The notes under the pieces were generated by a model. The model ran no database searches, was not told where the DNA came from, and saw nothing but the letters and a program-made list of their open reading frames with translations. Below are positions 46,705-55,224 of a stretch of DNA of 64,000 bases, piece after piece (the first letter of the stretch is position 1; every line of letters starts with the position of its first letter). This DNA is from Chitinophagaceae bacterium (GTDB lineage Bacteria; Bacteroidota; Bacteroidia; Chitinophagales; Chitinophagaceae): assembly GCA_017307735.1 (NCBI GenBank), contig JAFKGR010000012.1:124001-188000 (forward strand), written 5' to 3'. The position numbers and the translations under genes are program-made.

Positions 46705-46948
46705 AAATACGACGATTAGTTAAATGCAATTTAAGAAAATCATAGCAGATTTCACAATGGAAAAGGCATTTGGCAATGGTGAGTGCCTGGTATATTTTGA
46801 GTGAGTTCCTAATTCCCTGCAGTAACAAAACCTTCACCATCGTAACGCTAACCAACAGTATTTTAAAGCTCAATCTTTGAACGAAGATCTCTTGGCGGCA
46901 ATGGATATAATAGCTTTAAAAGACAAAATAAAACAGAAAGATTTCAAA

Positions 46949-47944
46949 TTATTTTTCAAGAAAAGGAATCAGCGCCTTAATGAATGCATCAAATGCTTCA
47001 ATATGCGGTAGGTGCCCTATATTGGGCAGTTCCACCAGTCTGGAATTGGGTATTTTATCGCGGGTCATTTTTCCCAGTTGGTCATAGCGCCCCAGTGTTT
47101 GGCGCACATCTTCGGTAACCAATGGTTTTCCCAATGCCGTGCGGTCGCGCGTTCCGATAATCAGCAGGGTGGGGGACTGGATATTTTTAAATTCATACAC
47201 CACAGGTTGCGTAAATATCATTTCGTAGGTCAGGGCATTGTTCCACGCTATTCCCGGATAATCGGGGCTAAGCGTCCACCCGGCCAATACATTGACCATC
47301 GGGTCGTATTCCGGTTTCCATTTCCCGTCGTAATAGCTCTCCTGTTGGTAGGCTTTTATCTTATCGTAATTCGTGCTGAGCTCACGCTGATACCACCAAT
47401 CCACATTTTTAAAAGGCACTTTTACTTTCCAGTCTTCCAGGCCAATAGGATTTTCCAGAATCAATTTTTCAGTAGTTTCCGGATACATCAAAGCAAAACG
47501 GGTGGCCAGCATTCCACCCATAGAATGCCCCAACACGGCTGTGCGTTCAATGCCGAGGTTGTCCAGCATGGCTTTGGTATTTTGGGCCAACTGTTGAAAA
47601 CTGTACTGAAAATGGGCGGGTTTTGATGACTTTCCAAACCCTATTTGGTCCGGCACAATCACACGATATCCTTTTTGCAGCAATGCCTCGATGGTCGTTT
47701 TCCAGTAAGAACCATTAAAATTTTTACCGTGAAGCAACATGATGTTTTTTCCATTGGGATTCTTCGGTTGCACATCCATGTAGGCCATCCGTAAAGTTTG
47801 CTGCTGAACAGTTAAGTTGATAAATGCTACCGGATAGGGATATGTAAAATTGGTGAGATTGACATCCAGTTCTCTTATGGCCGATTTTTGAGCCAGGGCA
47901 GAAAAAGGAATTATTATCAGAAGGGTCAGGACAATTCTTTTCAT
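46949..47944 (-). CDS. Alpha/beta-fold hydrolase, exported
   Basis: A 331-residue hydrolase with a signal peptide ending near SALAQ. The nucleophile is S141 in GHSMGG; the oxyanion region is LLHGKNFNGSYW; the acid is likely D268 (IGTRDRTALGKP) and the His is in NIGHLPHIE. It probably hydrolyses an ester or similar bond in the periplasm. It is the last of six minus-strand genes that seem to form one operon, separated from the SDR gene by a 118-base gap with a large inverted repeat. Confidence 0.9.
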   Translation of the reverse strand: MKRIVLTLLIIIPFSALAQKSAIRELDVNLTNFTYPYPVAFINLTVQQQTLRMAYMDVQPKNPNGKNIMLLHGKNFNGSYWKTTIEALLQKGYRVIVPDQIGFGKSSKPAHFQYSFQQLAQNTKAMLDNLGIERTAVLGHSMGGMLATRFALMYPETTEKLILENPIGLEDWKVKVPFKNVDWWYQRELSTNYDKIKAYQQESYYDGKWKPEYDPMVNVLAGWTLSPDYPGIAWNNALTYEMIFTQPVVYEFKNIQSPTLLIIGTRDRTALGKPLVTEDVRQTLGRYDQLGKMTRDKIPNSRLVELPNIGHLPHIEAFDAFIKALIPFLEK

Positions 47945-47978
47945 TTTATTTTATTTTCGGTTGACACAATCAATAGCA

Positions 47979-48037
47979 AAACCTGCCGGGTTATCCTTAG
48001 CCTATCCTTTCCCTCTGGTGCTAAACCCGGCAGGTTT
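47979..48037. repeat. Inverted repeat with 14-base perfect stem
   Basis: AAACCTGCCGGGTT at 47979-47992 pairs perfectly with AACCCGGCAGGTTT at 48024-48037, with a 31-base loop. It sits between the SDR stop and the hydrolase start and could act as an attenuator, RNA processing site or a dispersed palindromic repeat. Confidence 0.9.
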
Positions 48038-48062
48038 CAATCTTTACCACTAATGAGATTCA

Positions 48063-48821
48063 TCAGGCATTCATGCCGCCATCAATTACCTGGGTGGTTC
48101 CTGTGATGAATTTACTTTCGTCACTTGCCAGGAAACGTACCAACTGCGCTATTTCAATAGGCTCTGCATAACGCGCAAGCGGGATAGAACTTTCAAATGT
48201 TTTCTTCATATTTGCTGCATCGCCTGGTGCATACCCATCCTCCAAAGAACGCATCATCCTGTTGTCAACCGGAGATGGATTAATAGTGTTCACTCTGATT
48301 TTTCTGGGAGCTACTTCAAGCGTCAGATTTCTCATCATTCCAACCACTGCATGTTTACTGGCAATATAAGCAGTTACATTAGGGCTGCCTGCAATCCCTG
48401 CGACAGATGAAGTCAGAATAATGCTTCCACCATCGTTCATTTGCGGCAAAACATATTTATTTCCCAGGAAAACTCCTTTTACATTTACGGCAATCACTTT
48501 GTCAAATACTTCTTCAGGATAATCCACAGTGGGCTTCACCACTCCTTCAATTCCGGCGTTGTTGAAAAACACATCAATTTTTCCAAAAGCTTTTACGGCA
48601 TCATCCACGTAATGCTTCACGTCGGCAGCTTTGGTTACATCAGCCACGGTGTATTTCACATTGGGATTTCCCAATTCAGCAACGGCTGTTTTCAACTGGT
48701 TCTCGTTCATATCTACCAGCAAGACTTTTGCACCTTCTGCCAAAAATAGTTTGGCGGTTGTCTTTCCGATACTTCCAGCGCCGCCGGTAATAATGGCTAC
48801 TTTGTTTTCTAATGTTTTCAT
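48063..48821 (-). CDS. SDR-family NAD(P)-dependent oxidoreductase
   Basis: A 252-residue classical short-chain dehydrogenase. Cofactor motif TGGAGSIG at 12-19, NNAG at 87-90, catalytic S139, Y152 and K156 (YIASK), and the C-terminal ITGTTQVIDGG segment. D37 after strand two (LLVDMNE) suggests NAD+ rather than NADP+. The substrate is unknown. It lies 66 bases after the YceI gene in a probable operon. Confidence 0.93.
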   Translation of the reverse strand: MKTLENKVAIITGGAGSIGKTTAKLFLAEGAKVLLVDMNENQLKTAVAELGNPNVKYTVADVTKAADVKHYVDDAVKAFGKIDVFFNNAGIEGVVKPTVDYPEEVFDKVIAVNVKGVFLGNKYVLPQMNDGGSIILTSSVAGIAGSPNVTAYIASKHAVVGMMRNLTLEVAPRKIRVNTINPSPVDNRMMRSLEDGYAPGDAANMKKTFESSIPLARYAEPIEIAQLVRFLASDESKFITGTTQVIDGGMNA

Positions 48822-48887
48822 CTTTTATAAATTTAAAGTGTGAATAATAAAAATGCTGTGATCTGCCAATCCATATTTTTGGATAGC

Positions 48888-49475
48888 CTATCCTTCCTGT
48901 CTGATGAACTCCCCGTCGGCTTTAATTCTTACCGCATCGCTAAGCACTGCCTCCGGAAAATTGGGGCCGAAATTAAAATCTGACCGTTTGAGTGTGCCGG
49001 TCAATTGAAATCCGGAAATGACGTCTTTGGATTGCGGATTTTCTATGGTACCTCTATACCAAAGATCCATTGCCACTTCTTTCGTGATGCCGCGCATTGT
49101 CAGATCGCCCAAAAGTTGGTAACGGTCTTTGCCCGTCTTCCTGATAGATTTGCTTTTGTAGGTCATCGTCGGATGTTTTGCCACGTCAAAAAAATCAGCG
49201 CTCCTCAGATGGTTGTCTCTCATCTTTACTTCGGTATTTATAGAATTTACATCCACCGTAAGTTCAAAAACAGCATCGCTGAAATCGGCTTTGTCCGCTG
49301 CGATGGTAGCATTAAAAGAGTTGAACAATCCATCTACTTCAGAAATGGTGGTGTGCACCACTCCAAAACTCAATTTGGAATGATTCGGGTCTGATTTCCA
49401 TTTTGTTTGCGCTAATATGGTTAAGGAAAATACCATACCCAAAAGGGTTAGTGTGATTTTTTTAAAATTGTTCAT
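48888..49475 (-). CDS. YceI-family periplasmic lipid-binding protein
   Basis: A 195-residue protein with signal peptide (ends near ILAQ) and the YceI lipocalin-like barrel: WKSDPNHSKLSFGVVHTTISEVDGLF, AVFELTVDVNSINTEVKMRDNHLRS, FFDVAKHPTMTYKSKSI, GDLTMRGITKEV. The family binds polyisoprenoids in the periplasm and is induced by base or stress. It is part of the six-gene minus-strand run. Confidence 0.93.
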   Translation of the reverse strand: MNNFKKITLTLLGMVFSLTILAQTKWKSDPNHSKLSFGVVHTTISEVDGLFNSFNATIAADKADFSDAVFELTVDVNSINTEVKMRDNHLRSADFFDVAKHPTMTYKSKSIRKTGKDRYQLLGDLTMRGITKEVAMDLWYRGTIENPQSKDVISGFQLTGTLKRSDFNFGPNFPEAVLSDAVRIKADGEFIRQEG

Positions 49476-49535
49476 GAGTTTGATTGTTTTAAAATTTAAA
49501 ATAATGGTTATCTATAGTTTACCTGAATTCTTTTG

Positions 49536-50246
49536 TTAGTCGCAATTTCCATCCACCGAACAGGCAGCTCCATCACTGAGCTGAACCAGCTTATGCTCTT
49601 TTTCAAATTCGCCCCAGCTTTTCTTTAAGGCTCCCAAAAAGACTTCCGCAGGTTGTGCACCGGAAACGGCATATTTATCATTGAATACAAAGTACGGCAC
49701 ACCCCGGATCCCCAGCGACCTTGCCTCTGCCTCATCCTGTCTTACTTTATAGGCAAAATCATCTGAGCCAAGCGCTTCTTCCGTTTCTTTTTCACCAATG
49801 CCAATGGCAACACCTATTTGGAGAAGTTCTTTTTTATCGTCTATATTTCTTCCTTCCGAAAAATGAGCATTAAACAAAGCTTCTTCGGCCTTATTTCCCA
49901 GATTTTTGGTTTTTGCCAACTGAATGAGTTGATGTGCCTGAAAGGAATTGGCCACAACCGCTTTGTTGAAATTAAGCTTCAATCCCACGTCCTGTGCGGC
50001 GTGCACGGCATGTTGCGTCATCGCTTCTGCCTGACTTCTGCTGATGCCTTTGCTTTCGGCCAGATGATCCAGGGCATTTTTATCCGGATCGGTCTGTAAG
50101 TTCGGATCCAGCTCAAAACTGTGCCAGACAACTTCTACTTCGGATTTATTCGGGAATTCATCCAATGCTTTTTCAAACTTGTGTTTGCCGATGTAACAAA
50201 ACGGGCATCTTACATCCGACCAGATATCTATTTTCATTTGTTTCAT
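49536..50246 (-). CDS. DsbA-family oxidoreductase (FrnE-like)
   Basis: A 236-residue cytoplasmic thioredoxin-fold protein with C14-P-F-C17 (DVRCPFCYIGK), a long helical insertion (residues 60-170) and a cis-Pro loop (IRGVPYFVFNDKYAVSGAQPAEVF). The C-terminus ends in two more Cys (AACSVDGNCD). FrnE-like enzymes act as disulfide reductases or isomerases and occur in polyketide and stress loci. The DoxX gene lies 40 bases upstream on the same strand. Confidence 0.92.
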   Translation of the reverse strand: MKQMKIDIWSDVRCPFCYIGKHKFEKALDEFPNKSEVEVVWHSFELDPNLQTDPDKNALDHLAESKGISRSQAEAMTQHAVHAAQDVGLKLNFNKAVVANSFQAHQLIQLAKTKNLGNKAEEALFNAHFSEGRNIDDKKELLQIGVAIGIGEKETEEALGSDDFAYKVRQDEAEARSLGIRGVPYFVFNDKYAVSGAQPAEVFLGALKKSWGEFEKEHKLVQLSDGAACSVDGNCD

Positions 50247-50286
50247 ATTTCTTGTTTTTGTTTTTAAATAACGTGCCGATCATAAA

Positions 50287-50754
50287 TCAGGCAAGGCTGA
50301 GTTGGCGCTTCCTGTTTGTCCACGCTGCATCCATACTTGCTTTACCACCACCGGCTATCAGGGAAATAATGATTAACCCGAATAACAATATAAAATATTC
50401 AATTCCTTCCGGTGTGCCGGCTGCCATTCCCCAATTCATAAAAAATCCGGAACCGAGATGTGCAGTTATTACAACTCCGATAAAGTTTGCAAGAATGGCA
50501 AATGCTGCAATACGCGTCATAAATCCGAAGAGAAGGAAGATGGAAGCAAAAAATTCAATGACAATTACCAGGAAGGCAAGAACCCACGGAATGTTGGCTC
50601 CTGTTGTAAAATATTGCATGGTACCTTCAAATCCACCGCCGCCAAACCAGCCCAACAATTTCTGTGCGCCATGCGGGAAAATAGTAATTGCAATAGCCAG
50701 CCTCGCAAATAAAGCGGTCCAATTGTTTGGATCTGTTTCAATGATTCTTTTCAT
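50287..50754 (-). CDS. DoxX-family membrane protein
   Basis: The ATG at 50754 (MKRIIETDPNNWTAL) is preferred; the frame extends further upstream but without conservation and into the preceding gene. The 155-residue product has four membrane helices and the DoxX pattern: LFARLAIAITIFPHGAQKLLGWF at the start, LAFLVIVIEFFASIFLLFGFMTRIAA and ILLFGLIIISLIAGGGKASMD. The family is linked to thiosulfate or quinone redox chemistry; the exact function is unknown. It has DsbA-like and YceI neighbours. Confidence 0.9.
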   Translation of the reverse strand: MKRIIETDPNNWTALFARLAIAITIFPHGAQKLLGWFGGGGFEGTMQYFTTGANIPWVLAFLVIVIEFFASIFLLFGFMTRIAAFAILANFIGVVITAHLGSGFFMNWGMAAGTPEGIEYFILLFGLIIISLIAGGGKASMDAAWTNRKRQLSLA

Positions 50755-50806
50755 AATTGAATGATGTGTTTTTAAAAAATTGATTTTTGTTTTTATTTTA
50801 TTGATT

Positions 50807-51298
50807 TTAATTGCCGGATGCATACACTTCCGGATTAAAGATTTTTTCAGCTACTGCTTTGGCTTTTTCGTCGCCTGCAATTTGGATGTCGTGCGAAACC
50901 GGATCAATGGTTAATTGTACCCATTGCGTAGTTGGCAACAACTGTTGGAAAGATTTGAACGCATTGATTGAATCAGGTTGACCAGTCTTATCCAGTACAT
51001 AAATTAATATTTTCTGATTCGTCACTTCCTTTATTTTTCCAACCAAAGCAGTATTAAAATCTACCGAACTATCAAATACAATGACGTCTGCCTCCCAGCA
51101 ACCTTCCCGTTCACAGGTAATGACCTCAATATCGGCATCTGGCACACGATTTAATATCTGTCCGGACAATTCTTCAAAGTGATTACCTTCTTTGGCCACC
51201 AGAACAAGCGGATAATTTTCCGCTGCTAATCTTTCTATTAATTGGTTGCATGTTTTATCTGAATCACCTATAAATGCTATCGTTTCTTTCACCTTCAT
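50807..51298 (-). CDS. Rossmann-like NAD(P)-binding protein
   Basis: The ATG at 51298 (MKVKETIAFIGDSDKTCNQL) is used; the longer frame enters the promoter. The 163-residue product has a first-strand FIGDSDKT turn like a coenzyme F420/NADP-binding Rossmann fold, and a conserved core DVIVFDSSVDFNTALVGKIKEVTNQKILIYV. It is smaller than full F420-dependent NADP reductases. It heads the minus-strand group (DoxX, DsbA, YceI, SDR, hydrolase), suggesting a redox role. Confidence 0.65.
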   Translation of the reverse strand: MKVKETIAFIGDSDKTCNQLIERLAAENYPLVLVAKEGNHFEELSGQILNRVPDADIEVITCEREGCWEADVIVFDSSVDFNTALVGKIKEVTNQKILIYVLDKTGQPDSINAFKSFQQLLPTTQWVQLTIDPVSHDIQIAGDEKAKAVAEKIFNPEVYASGN

Positions 51299-51631
51299 CA
51301 CGTTGTAATTTTGTAATGCAAAAATACTCCGGGGTAAAGGCCCTTGCCAATGACATGGGACAAGAAATAGCATTGATCTATGTCACATTATTGGCGAAAA
51401 AAAGTTTATTGTTTTATAGCCGACGCGTCGTGATAGCAAGTGATATTTGCAATGCTTACAAACGAGAATTAATTGAAGGGTAATAACAATGCCTGGCCGG
51501 GATTCTCATTTAAAATTTTTACTGACCTTCTGCATCATCAAAACATTCTTGGAATTTATGTTCAACTCAAATATTAATTTGCATTAGCAGTTTTGATTCC
51601 CACGCATTAACAAAGTAAAAATTCAAACATC
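51299..51631. other. Divergent intergenic region, 333 bases
   Basis: It holds the promoter of the minus-strand operon (TATTTTTG box at 51319-51326) and must hold that of the PEP-mutase gene. A perfect CGACGCGTCG palindrome lies at 51421-51430 and could be an operator. No gene was found. Confidence 0.5.
51319..51326 (-). promoter_or_regulatory. Putative -7 box of the redox operon
   Basis: The minus strand reads TATTTTTG, matching TAnnTTTG, 20 bases upstream of the ATG at 51298. A weak ATTGG lies at the -33 distance. Confidence 0.45.
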
Positions 51632-52507
51632 ATGGTTCCCGACATTCAAAAAGAAAAAGCCGAACGGTTCCTGGAATTTCATAATGATAAAGAAATTTTA
51701 GTTCTTTTAAATTCGTGGGATCCCGGCAGTTCCCGGCTGGTGGAAGCGTCCGGGTATAAAGCCGTTGCCACTACAAGCATGGGAATCGCCGCTTCTTTGG
51801 GATCACGTGACTGTGAAGCCATTTCATTGGACCAAATGATTGACACGATTTCAGGAATTGTAAATGCCGTGCAGGTTCCGGTGACAGCCGATTTTGAGGC
51901 GGGATATGGAAATAATTTAGATGAAATTATTGAATCAGTTAAGAAGGTGATTGCAACAGGGGTTGTCGGTATCAACATTGAAGACAGCATTGATTTAAAT
52001 CCGAAGTTGGTACATGAAATGGAATTTTGTGAAAGAATAGCAGCCATCAGGGCATTATCCGATTCCTTGGGATTTCATTTGGTGATCAATGCACGTACCG
52101 ATTCATTTTATGTTTCCAAAGGATCAGAAAAAGAAAAATTATCCGTATCAATCAAACGTGGAAATAAATACCGCGAAGCCGGTGCAGATTGCATATTTGT
52201 GCAACCTGTTTGGGATAAAAAGATAATTACAACTTTAGTGAAAGAGATAAATGCACCGATCAATATCCTTGCTAATCCCGGAATCGGTGGGGGAATATTG
52301 CCGCCATCTGTTCATGAACTTCAGGATTTGGGTGTTGCCCGTTTAAGCCTGGGTTCCGGTGTAATGAAGGCTACTTTAGCTTTGATACAAAAGATTGCAC
52401 GCGAACTATCTGAGAAAGGCACTTACCATGTTTTGTCAGATGCCTTAGCGCCGCTTTCTGAATCGGCAATGGCATACAAGATGGCCATTGGAATGATTGT
52501 AAAATAG
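51632..52507 (+). CDS. Isocitrate lyase/PEP mutase superfamily protein
   Basis: A 291-residue cytoplasmic protein of the PEP-mutase/ICL fold: NSWDPGSSRLVEASGYKAVATTSMG, the metal/substrate region VPVTADFEAGYGN (DxExGYG), GINIEDS, INARTDSF and REAGADCIFVQ. The Cys-bearing loop of true isocitrate lyases (KKCGH) is missing, so it likely belongs to the oxaloacetate-decarboxylase/carboxyphosphonoenolpyruvate-like branch. The substrate is unknown. Nothing nearby points to phosphonate metabolism. Confidence 0.88.
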   Translation: MVPDIQKEKAERFLEFHNDKEILVLLNSWDPGSSRLVEASGYKAVATTSMGIAASLGSRDCEAISLDQMIDTISGIVNAVQVPVTADFEAGYGNNLDEIIESVKKVIATGVVGINIEDSIDLNPKLVHEMEFCERIAAIRALSDSLGFHLVINARTDSFYVSKGSEKEKLSVSIKRGNKYREAGADCIFVQPVWDKKIITTLVKEINAPINILANPGIGGGILPPSVHELQDLGVARLSLGSGVMKATLALIQKIARELSEKGTYHVLSDALAPLSESAMAYKMAIGMIVK

Positions 52508-52746
52508 GATGTGTGCTGACTTTTGCTGAATTTAGAAACAAGTTAGCTGGTGGAAATTCAAACGAATTTGAGGTTAATTAAAATTTAGATGTGATATGAA
52601 ATTCAATTCCTTTGTTTCGTAGGTACCCTAAGGGCAGATGCACATTAAAATATTAAAATGTCAGGGTCTGAAGATCGCTTTCAATGAACATGGGTAAGTT
52701 CGATAAAGGTTAATCCGTTTCAGATAAAATTTTAAACTCATTACAA

Positions 52747-53148
52747 ATGGAATCAAATGAAATTTTTCAGAAAGGGCAGCAATTGCCAAAGAAATGGTTT
52801 ACAGGAAATGCCTTTTTAAATCCCCTGTTGGACCGCGACAAGAATAATGAATTTTCAGTGGGAGTAGTAACCTTTGAGGCCGGTGCAAGAACCAATTGGC
52901 ACACACATCCGAAAGGACAGGTTTTGATTGTAATTGAAGGGAGCGGATTCTATCAGGAAAGGGGTAAACCTGCACGGGTAATTAAAAAAGGAGATGTGGT
53001 AAATATCCCTGAAGGTATTGAACATTGGCATGGCGCTTCATCATCCAGAAATCTGGTTCACATTGCAATTACCAATTTTAAAAATAACATCCAGGTCAAT
53101 TGGCTTCAACCGGTAACAGACAATGAATATGCAAGTGTAGCTTTATAA
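52747..53148 (+). CDS. Cupin-domain protein
   Basis: A 133-residue single-domain cupin. Motif 1 is GARTNWHTHPKGQVLIVIEGSG, with two His and a Gln in place of the usual Glu; motif 2 is GDVVNIPEGIEHWHGAS with the third and fourth His. It binds a metal and probably handles a small molecule or detoxifies an oxidised compound. It is followed by the pseudouridine synthase gene 50 bases on, which has its own promoter. Confidence 0.9.
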   Translation: MESNEIFQKGQQLPKKWFTGNAFLNPLLDRDKNNEFSVGVVTFEAGARTNWHTHPKGQVLIVIEGSGFYQERGKPARVIKKGDVVNIPEGIEHWHGASSSRNLVHIAITNFKNNIQVNWLQPVTDNEYASVAL

Positions 53149-53151
53149 AGT

Positions 53152-53159
53152 TAATTTTG
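53152..53159 (+). promoter_or_regulatory. Putative -7 promoter box of the RluB-like gene
   Basis: TAATTTTG matches TAnnTTTG exactly, about 40 bases upstream of the ATG at 53199 and just after the cupin stop. Confidence 0.45.
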
Positions 53160-53198
53160 CACAATTACTCCTGTTGTAAAAACAGTAAAACGCAAAAC

Positions 53199-54152
53199 AT
53201 GAGCCTGGAACCTTTTAAGAAGTTTATCAACAAAAAGAACAATGCAGCCATAAAAGAAAAAATTCATCAGGAAAAAAAAGCTGCAAAAAAGAAACGTGCC
53301 GCTGATATAGAAAAACATTTTTCCGAAAAGAGAAGCAAAAAGTTTCAACAGGATTTTCCGCAAAAATTTGATAAAAAGGAAAGACCCGGTTCAAAAAAAT
53401 CTGAACAGCAATTTGGAAGTCCTGTTCCGTTAAACAAATTTCTTTCACACTGCGGTGTTGCATCACGCCGCGAAGCTGCAGAGATAGTGAAAGGCGGAAA
53501 AGTGAAAGTGAACGGAAACGTTGTAATAGAACCGGGATTCAGAGTCACTGAAAATGACACGATCACTTACAACAACAAAAAAGTTTTATTAGAGCAAGAG
53601 CTGGTTTACATTCTTCTGAATAAACCCAAAGATTTTATTACCACCACATCAGATCCAAAAGAAAGAAAAACTGTGATGCAGTTGATCAAAAATGCAACAA
53701 CGGAAAGGGTTTACCCGGTGGGGCGTCTCGATCGTAATACATCCGGCGTTTTACTGATTACAAACGATGGCGAGCTTACGCAAAGATTAACTCACCCTTC
53801 TTTCAATGTGATGAAACTGTACGAAGTAAAGCTGGACAAGCCTTTGACAAGAAACCATTTTTCACAGATTCTCGATGGAGTCCGGCTTGAGGACGGAGAA
53901 ATAAAACCCGATGCACTTGCTTATACAGATCAGCGTGAAAAGAATATCATTGGAATAGAATTGCACAGCGGACGCAACCGGATTGTAAGAAGAATATTTG
54001 AACATCTTGGGTACGAGGTGAAATCACTTGACAGAGTGATATACGCAGGGCTGACAAAGAAAAATGTGGAACGTGGCCATTGGCGCCATCTCAGCGAGGC
54101 AGAAGTGAGAAACCTTAAGCATTTAAGCAAGAGCAAAAAAACGGTCAGATAA
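53199..54152 (+). CDS. rRNA pseudouridine synthase, RsuA/RluB type, with S4 domain
   Basis: The TTG frame starts at 53157, but ATG 53199 (MSLEPFKKFINKK) is used, since a promoter box overlaps the extension. The first 65 residues are Lys-rich and disordered. The S4 RNA-binding domain follows (VPLNKFLSHCGVASRREAAEIVKGGKVKVNG), then the catalytic domain with YPVGRLDRNTSGVLL, where the Asp of RLDRNTSG is the nucleophile, and GRNRIVRRIFEHLGYEV. Such enzymes modify 16S or 23S rRNA. It overlaps the next gene by one base. Confidence 0.93.
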   Translation: MSLEPFKKFINKKNNAAIKEKIHQEKKAAKKKRAADIEKHFSEKRSKKFQQDFPQKFDKKERPGSKKSEQQFGSPVPLNKFLSHCGVASRREAAEIVKGGKVKVNGNVVIEPGFRVTENDTITYNNKKVLLEQELVYILLNKPKDFITTTSDPKERKTVMQLIKNATTERVYPVGRLDRNTSGVLLITNDGELTQRLTHPSFNVMKLYEVKLDKPLTRNHFSQILDGVRLEDGEIKPDALAYTDQREKNIIGIELHSGRNRIVRRIFEHLGYEVKSLDRVIYAGLTKKNVERGHWRHLSEAEVRNLKHLSKSKKTVR

Positions 54153-54865
54153 TGAAGCTGGAAATCTTGTATGAAACGAATGAATTAGTTGTTTTGAATA
54201 AACCATCAGGATTGCTTTCGATTCCTGAACGCTACGATGCCTCACAACCATCATTGGCAGAATATTTAAAAAGAAAATATCCCGGAATATTTGTAGTGCA
54301 CCGTCTCGATAAAATGACCAGCGGTGTTATCATGTTTGCCAAAAATGCCGAAGCTCACAGATATTTTTCAATGGCATTTGAAAACAGAGAAATTCATAAA
54401 GAATATACGGGGATTGTGTTGGGGAGAATGACGGAGGAAAGTGGTACGATTGATGCCCCCATCGGAGAGAATAAATACAGGCGGGGAGAAATGATGGTAT
54501 CCAAAAAGGGAAAGCCTGCCATTACCCATTTTGAAGTGATAGAATCTTTTTCCATGTTTTCGGTTGTCAGGTTCAAACCGGTTACAGGACGCACACATCA
54601 GATCCGCGTACATGCGCAATACATACATCATCCGCTGGCTGCCGATCCATTGTATGGAAATGGCAAACCTGTTTTTCTATCTTCCTTCAAAAAGAGTTTT
54701 CATCTTGGCAGGGATGATGAAGAGGAGAGGCCGCTATTGAAAAGGCTTGCTCTGCATGCTTCCGCAATTTCATTTAAAAATGAGAAAGGTGAAGACGTTA
54801 TAGTTGAGGCACCACTGCCAAAGGATATGAAAGCATTGATTCAGCAGTTGAGGAAGAATGGGTGA
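54152..54865 (+). CDS. RluA-family pseudouridine synthase
   Basis: A 237-residue enzyme without S4 domain. Catalytic motif HRLDKMTSGVIMFAK (Asp nucleophile), then KEYTGIVLG, PAITHFEV and GRTHQIRVHAQYIHHPLAADPLYG, typical of the RluA/C/D branch. It isomerises uridine in rRNA or tRNA. Its start shares a base with the stop of the RluB-like gene (TAATG), so the two are coupled. Confidence 0.93.
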   Translation: MKLEILYETNELVVLNKPSGLLSIPERYDASQPSLAEYLKRKYPGIFVVHRLDKMTSGVIMFAKNAEAHRYFSMAFENREIHKEYTGIVLGRMTEESGTIDAPIGENKYRRGEMMVSKKGKPAITHFEVIESFSMFSVVRFKPVTGRTHQIRVHAQYIHHPLAADPLYGNGKPVFLSSFKKSFHLGRDDEEERPLLKRLALHASAISFKNEKGEDVIVEAPLPKDMKALIQQLRKNG

Positions 54866-54992
54866 GAAATATTCTGGATTGAGAGATAAAAGGTATTGTA
54901 GATTTTGGTTCTTTTATTATGTTTTCATAAATATCTGTTTCTTTATTATCAAAAATAAGATATATAGATTCGAATAAATTATTTTGATTTTT

Positions 54993-55000
54993 TATATTTG
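54993..55000 (+). promoter_or_regulatory. -7 promoter box of a short transcription unit
   Basis: TATATTTG matches TAnnTTTG exactly and is the same octamer as in front of the SRP RNA gene. Transcription should start near 55006. The -33 region is not clear. Confidence 0.5.
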
Positions 55001-55007
55001 CATCCTT

Positions 55008-55094
55008 ATGATGGTAAAGTCAGTTTTAAACGTCCGAAGATTTAATCTCAGGCACACTGCAGTAGAATGGGGGGTGAACACGTATAGAAAATAA
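55008..55094 (+). CDS. 28-codon ORF of a terminated short transcript
   Basis: An ATG at or next to the predicted transcription start opens a 28-codon frame (MMVKSVLNVRRFNLRHT ... YRK) ending 20 bases before a strong terminator. The product is basic. It may be a small protein, a leader peptide or a chance frame within an RNA of about 135 nt. I know no relative. Confidence 0.3.
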   Translation: MMVKSVLNVRRFNLRHTAVEWGVNTYRK

Positions 55095-55111
55095 GAAAAT
55101 TTGCAATACCC

Positions 55112-55140
55112 AGCCCCGCACAACTTTGTACGGGGTTTTT
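55112..55140 (+). terminator. Strong intrinsic terminator
   Basis: GCCCCG pairs with CGGGG (extended by CACA/TGT with one mismatch) and is followed by five T. It ends the short unit starting near 55006 and lies only 11 bases before the tRNA-like sequence. Confidence 0.85.
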
Positions 55141-55151
55141 CATAACCTTTT

Positions 55152-55224
55152 CTTCCGGTAGGCTAATTGAATAGACCGATTGGTTACGAACCATTAAATG
55201 GGGGTTTGACTCCCTCCCGGAAGA
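55152..55224 (+). tRNA. tRNA-like gene, anticodon ACG (Arg?), unusual
   Basis: All arms can be drawn: acceptor CTTCCGG/CCGGAAG (7 pairs), TA at 8-9, D-stem GGCT/GACC with one mismatch, anticodon stem ATTGG/CCATT with one T-T mismatch, loop TTACGAA (anticodon ACG), variable AAAT, T-stem GGGGG/CCCTC with loop TTTGACT, discriminator A. A20, C35 and A73, identity bases of bacterial tRNA-Arg, are present. The D-loop has GA rather than GG and the T-loop has T at 56, so the 19-56 contact would be A-U instead of G-C. No CCA is encoded. It may be a functional variant or a decayed tRNA. Confidence 0.55.

Noticed and set aside
54993..55224. tmRNA or a known riboswitch
   Set aside because: No tmRNA ends or tag frame, and no known aptamer core was recognised; the part at 55152 is better read as a tRNA-like fold.
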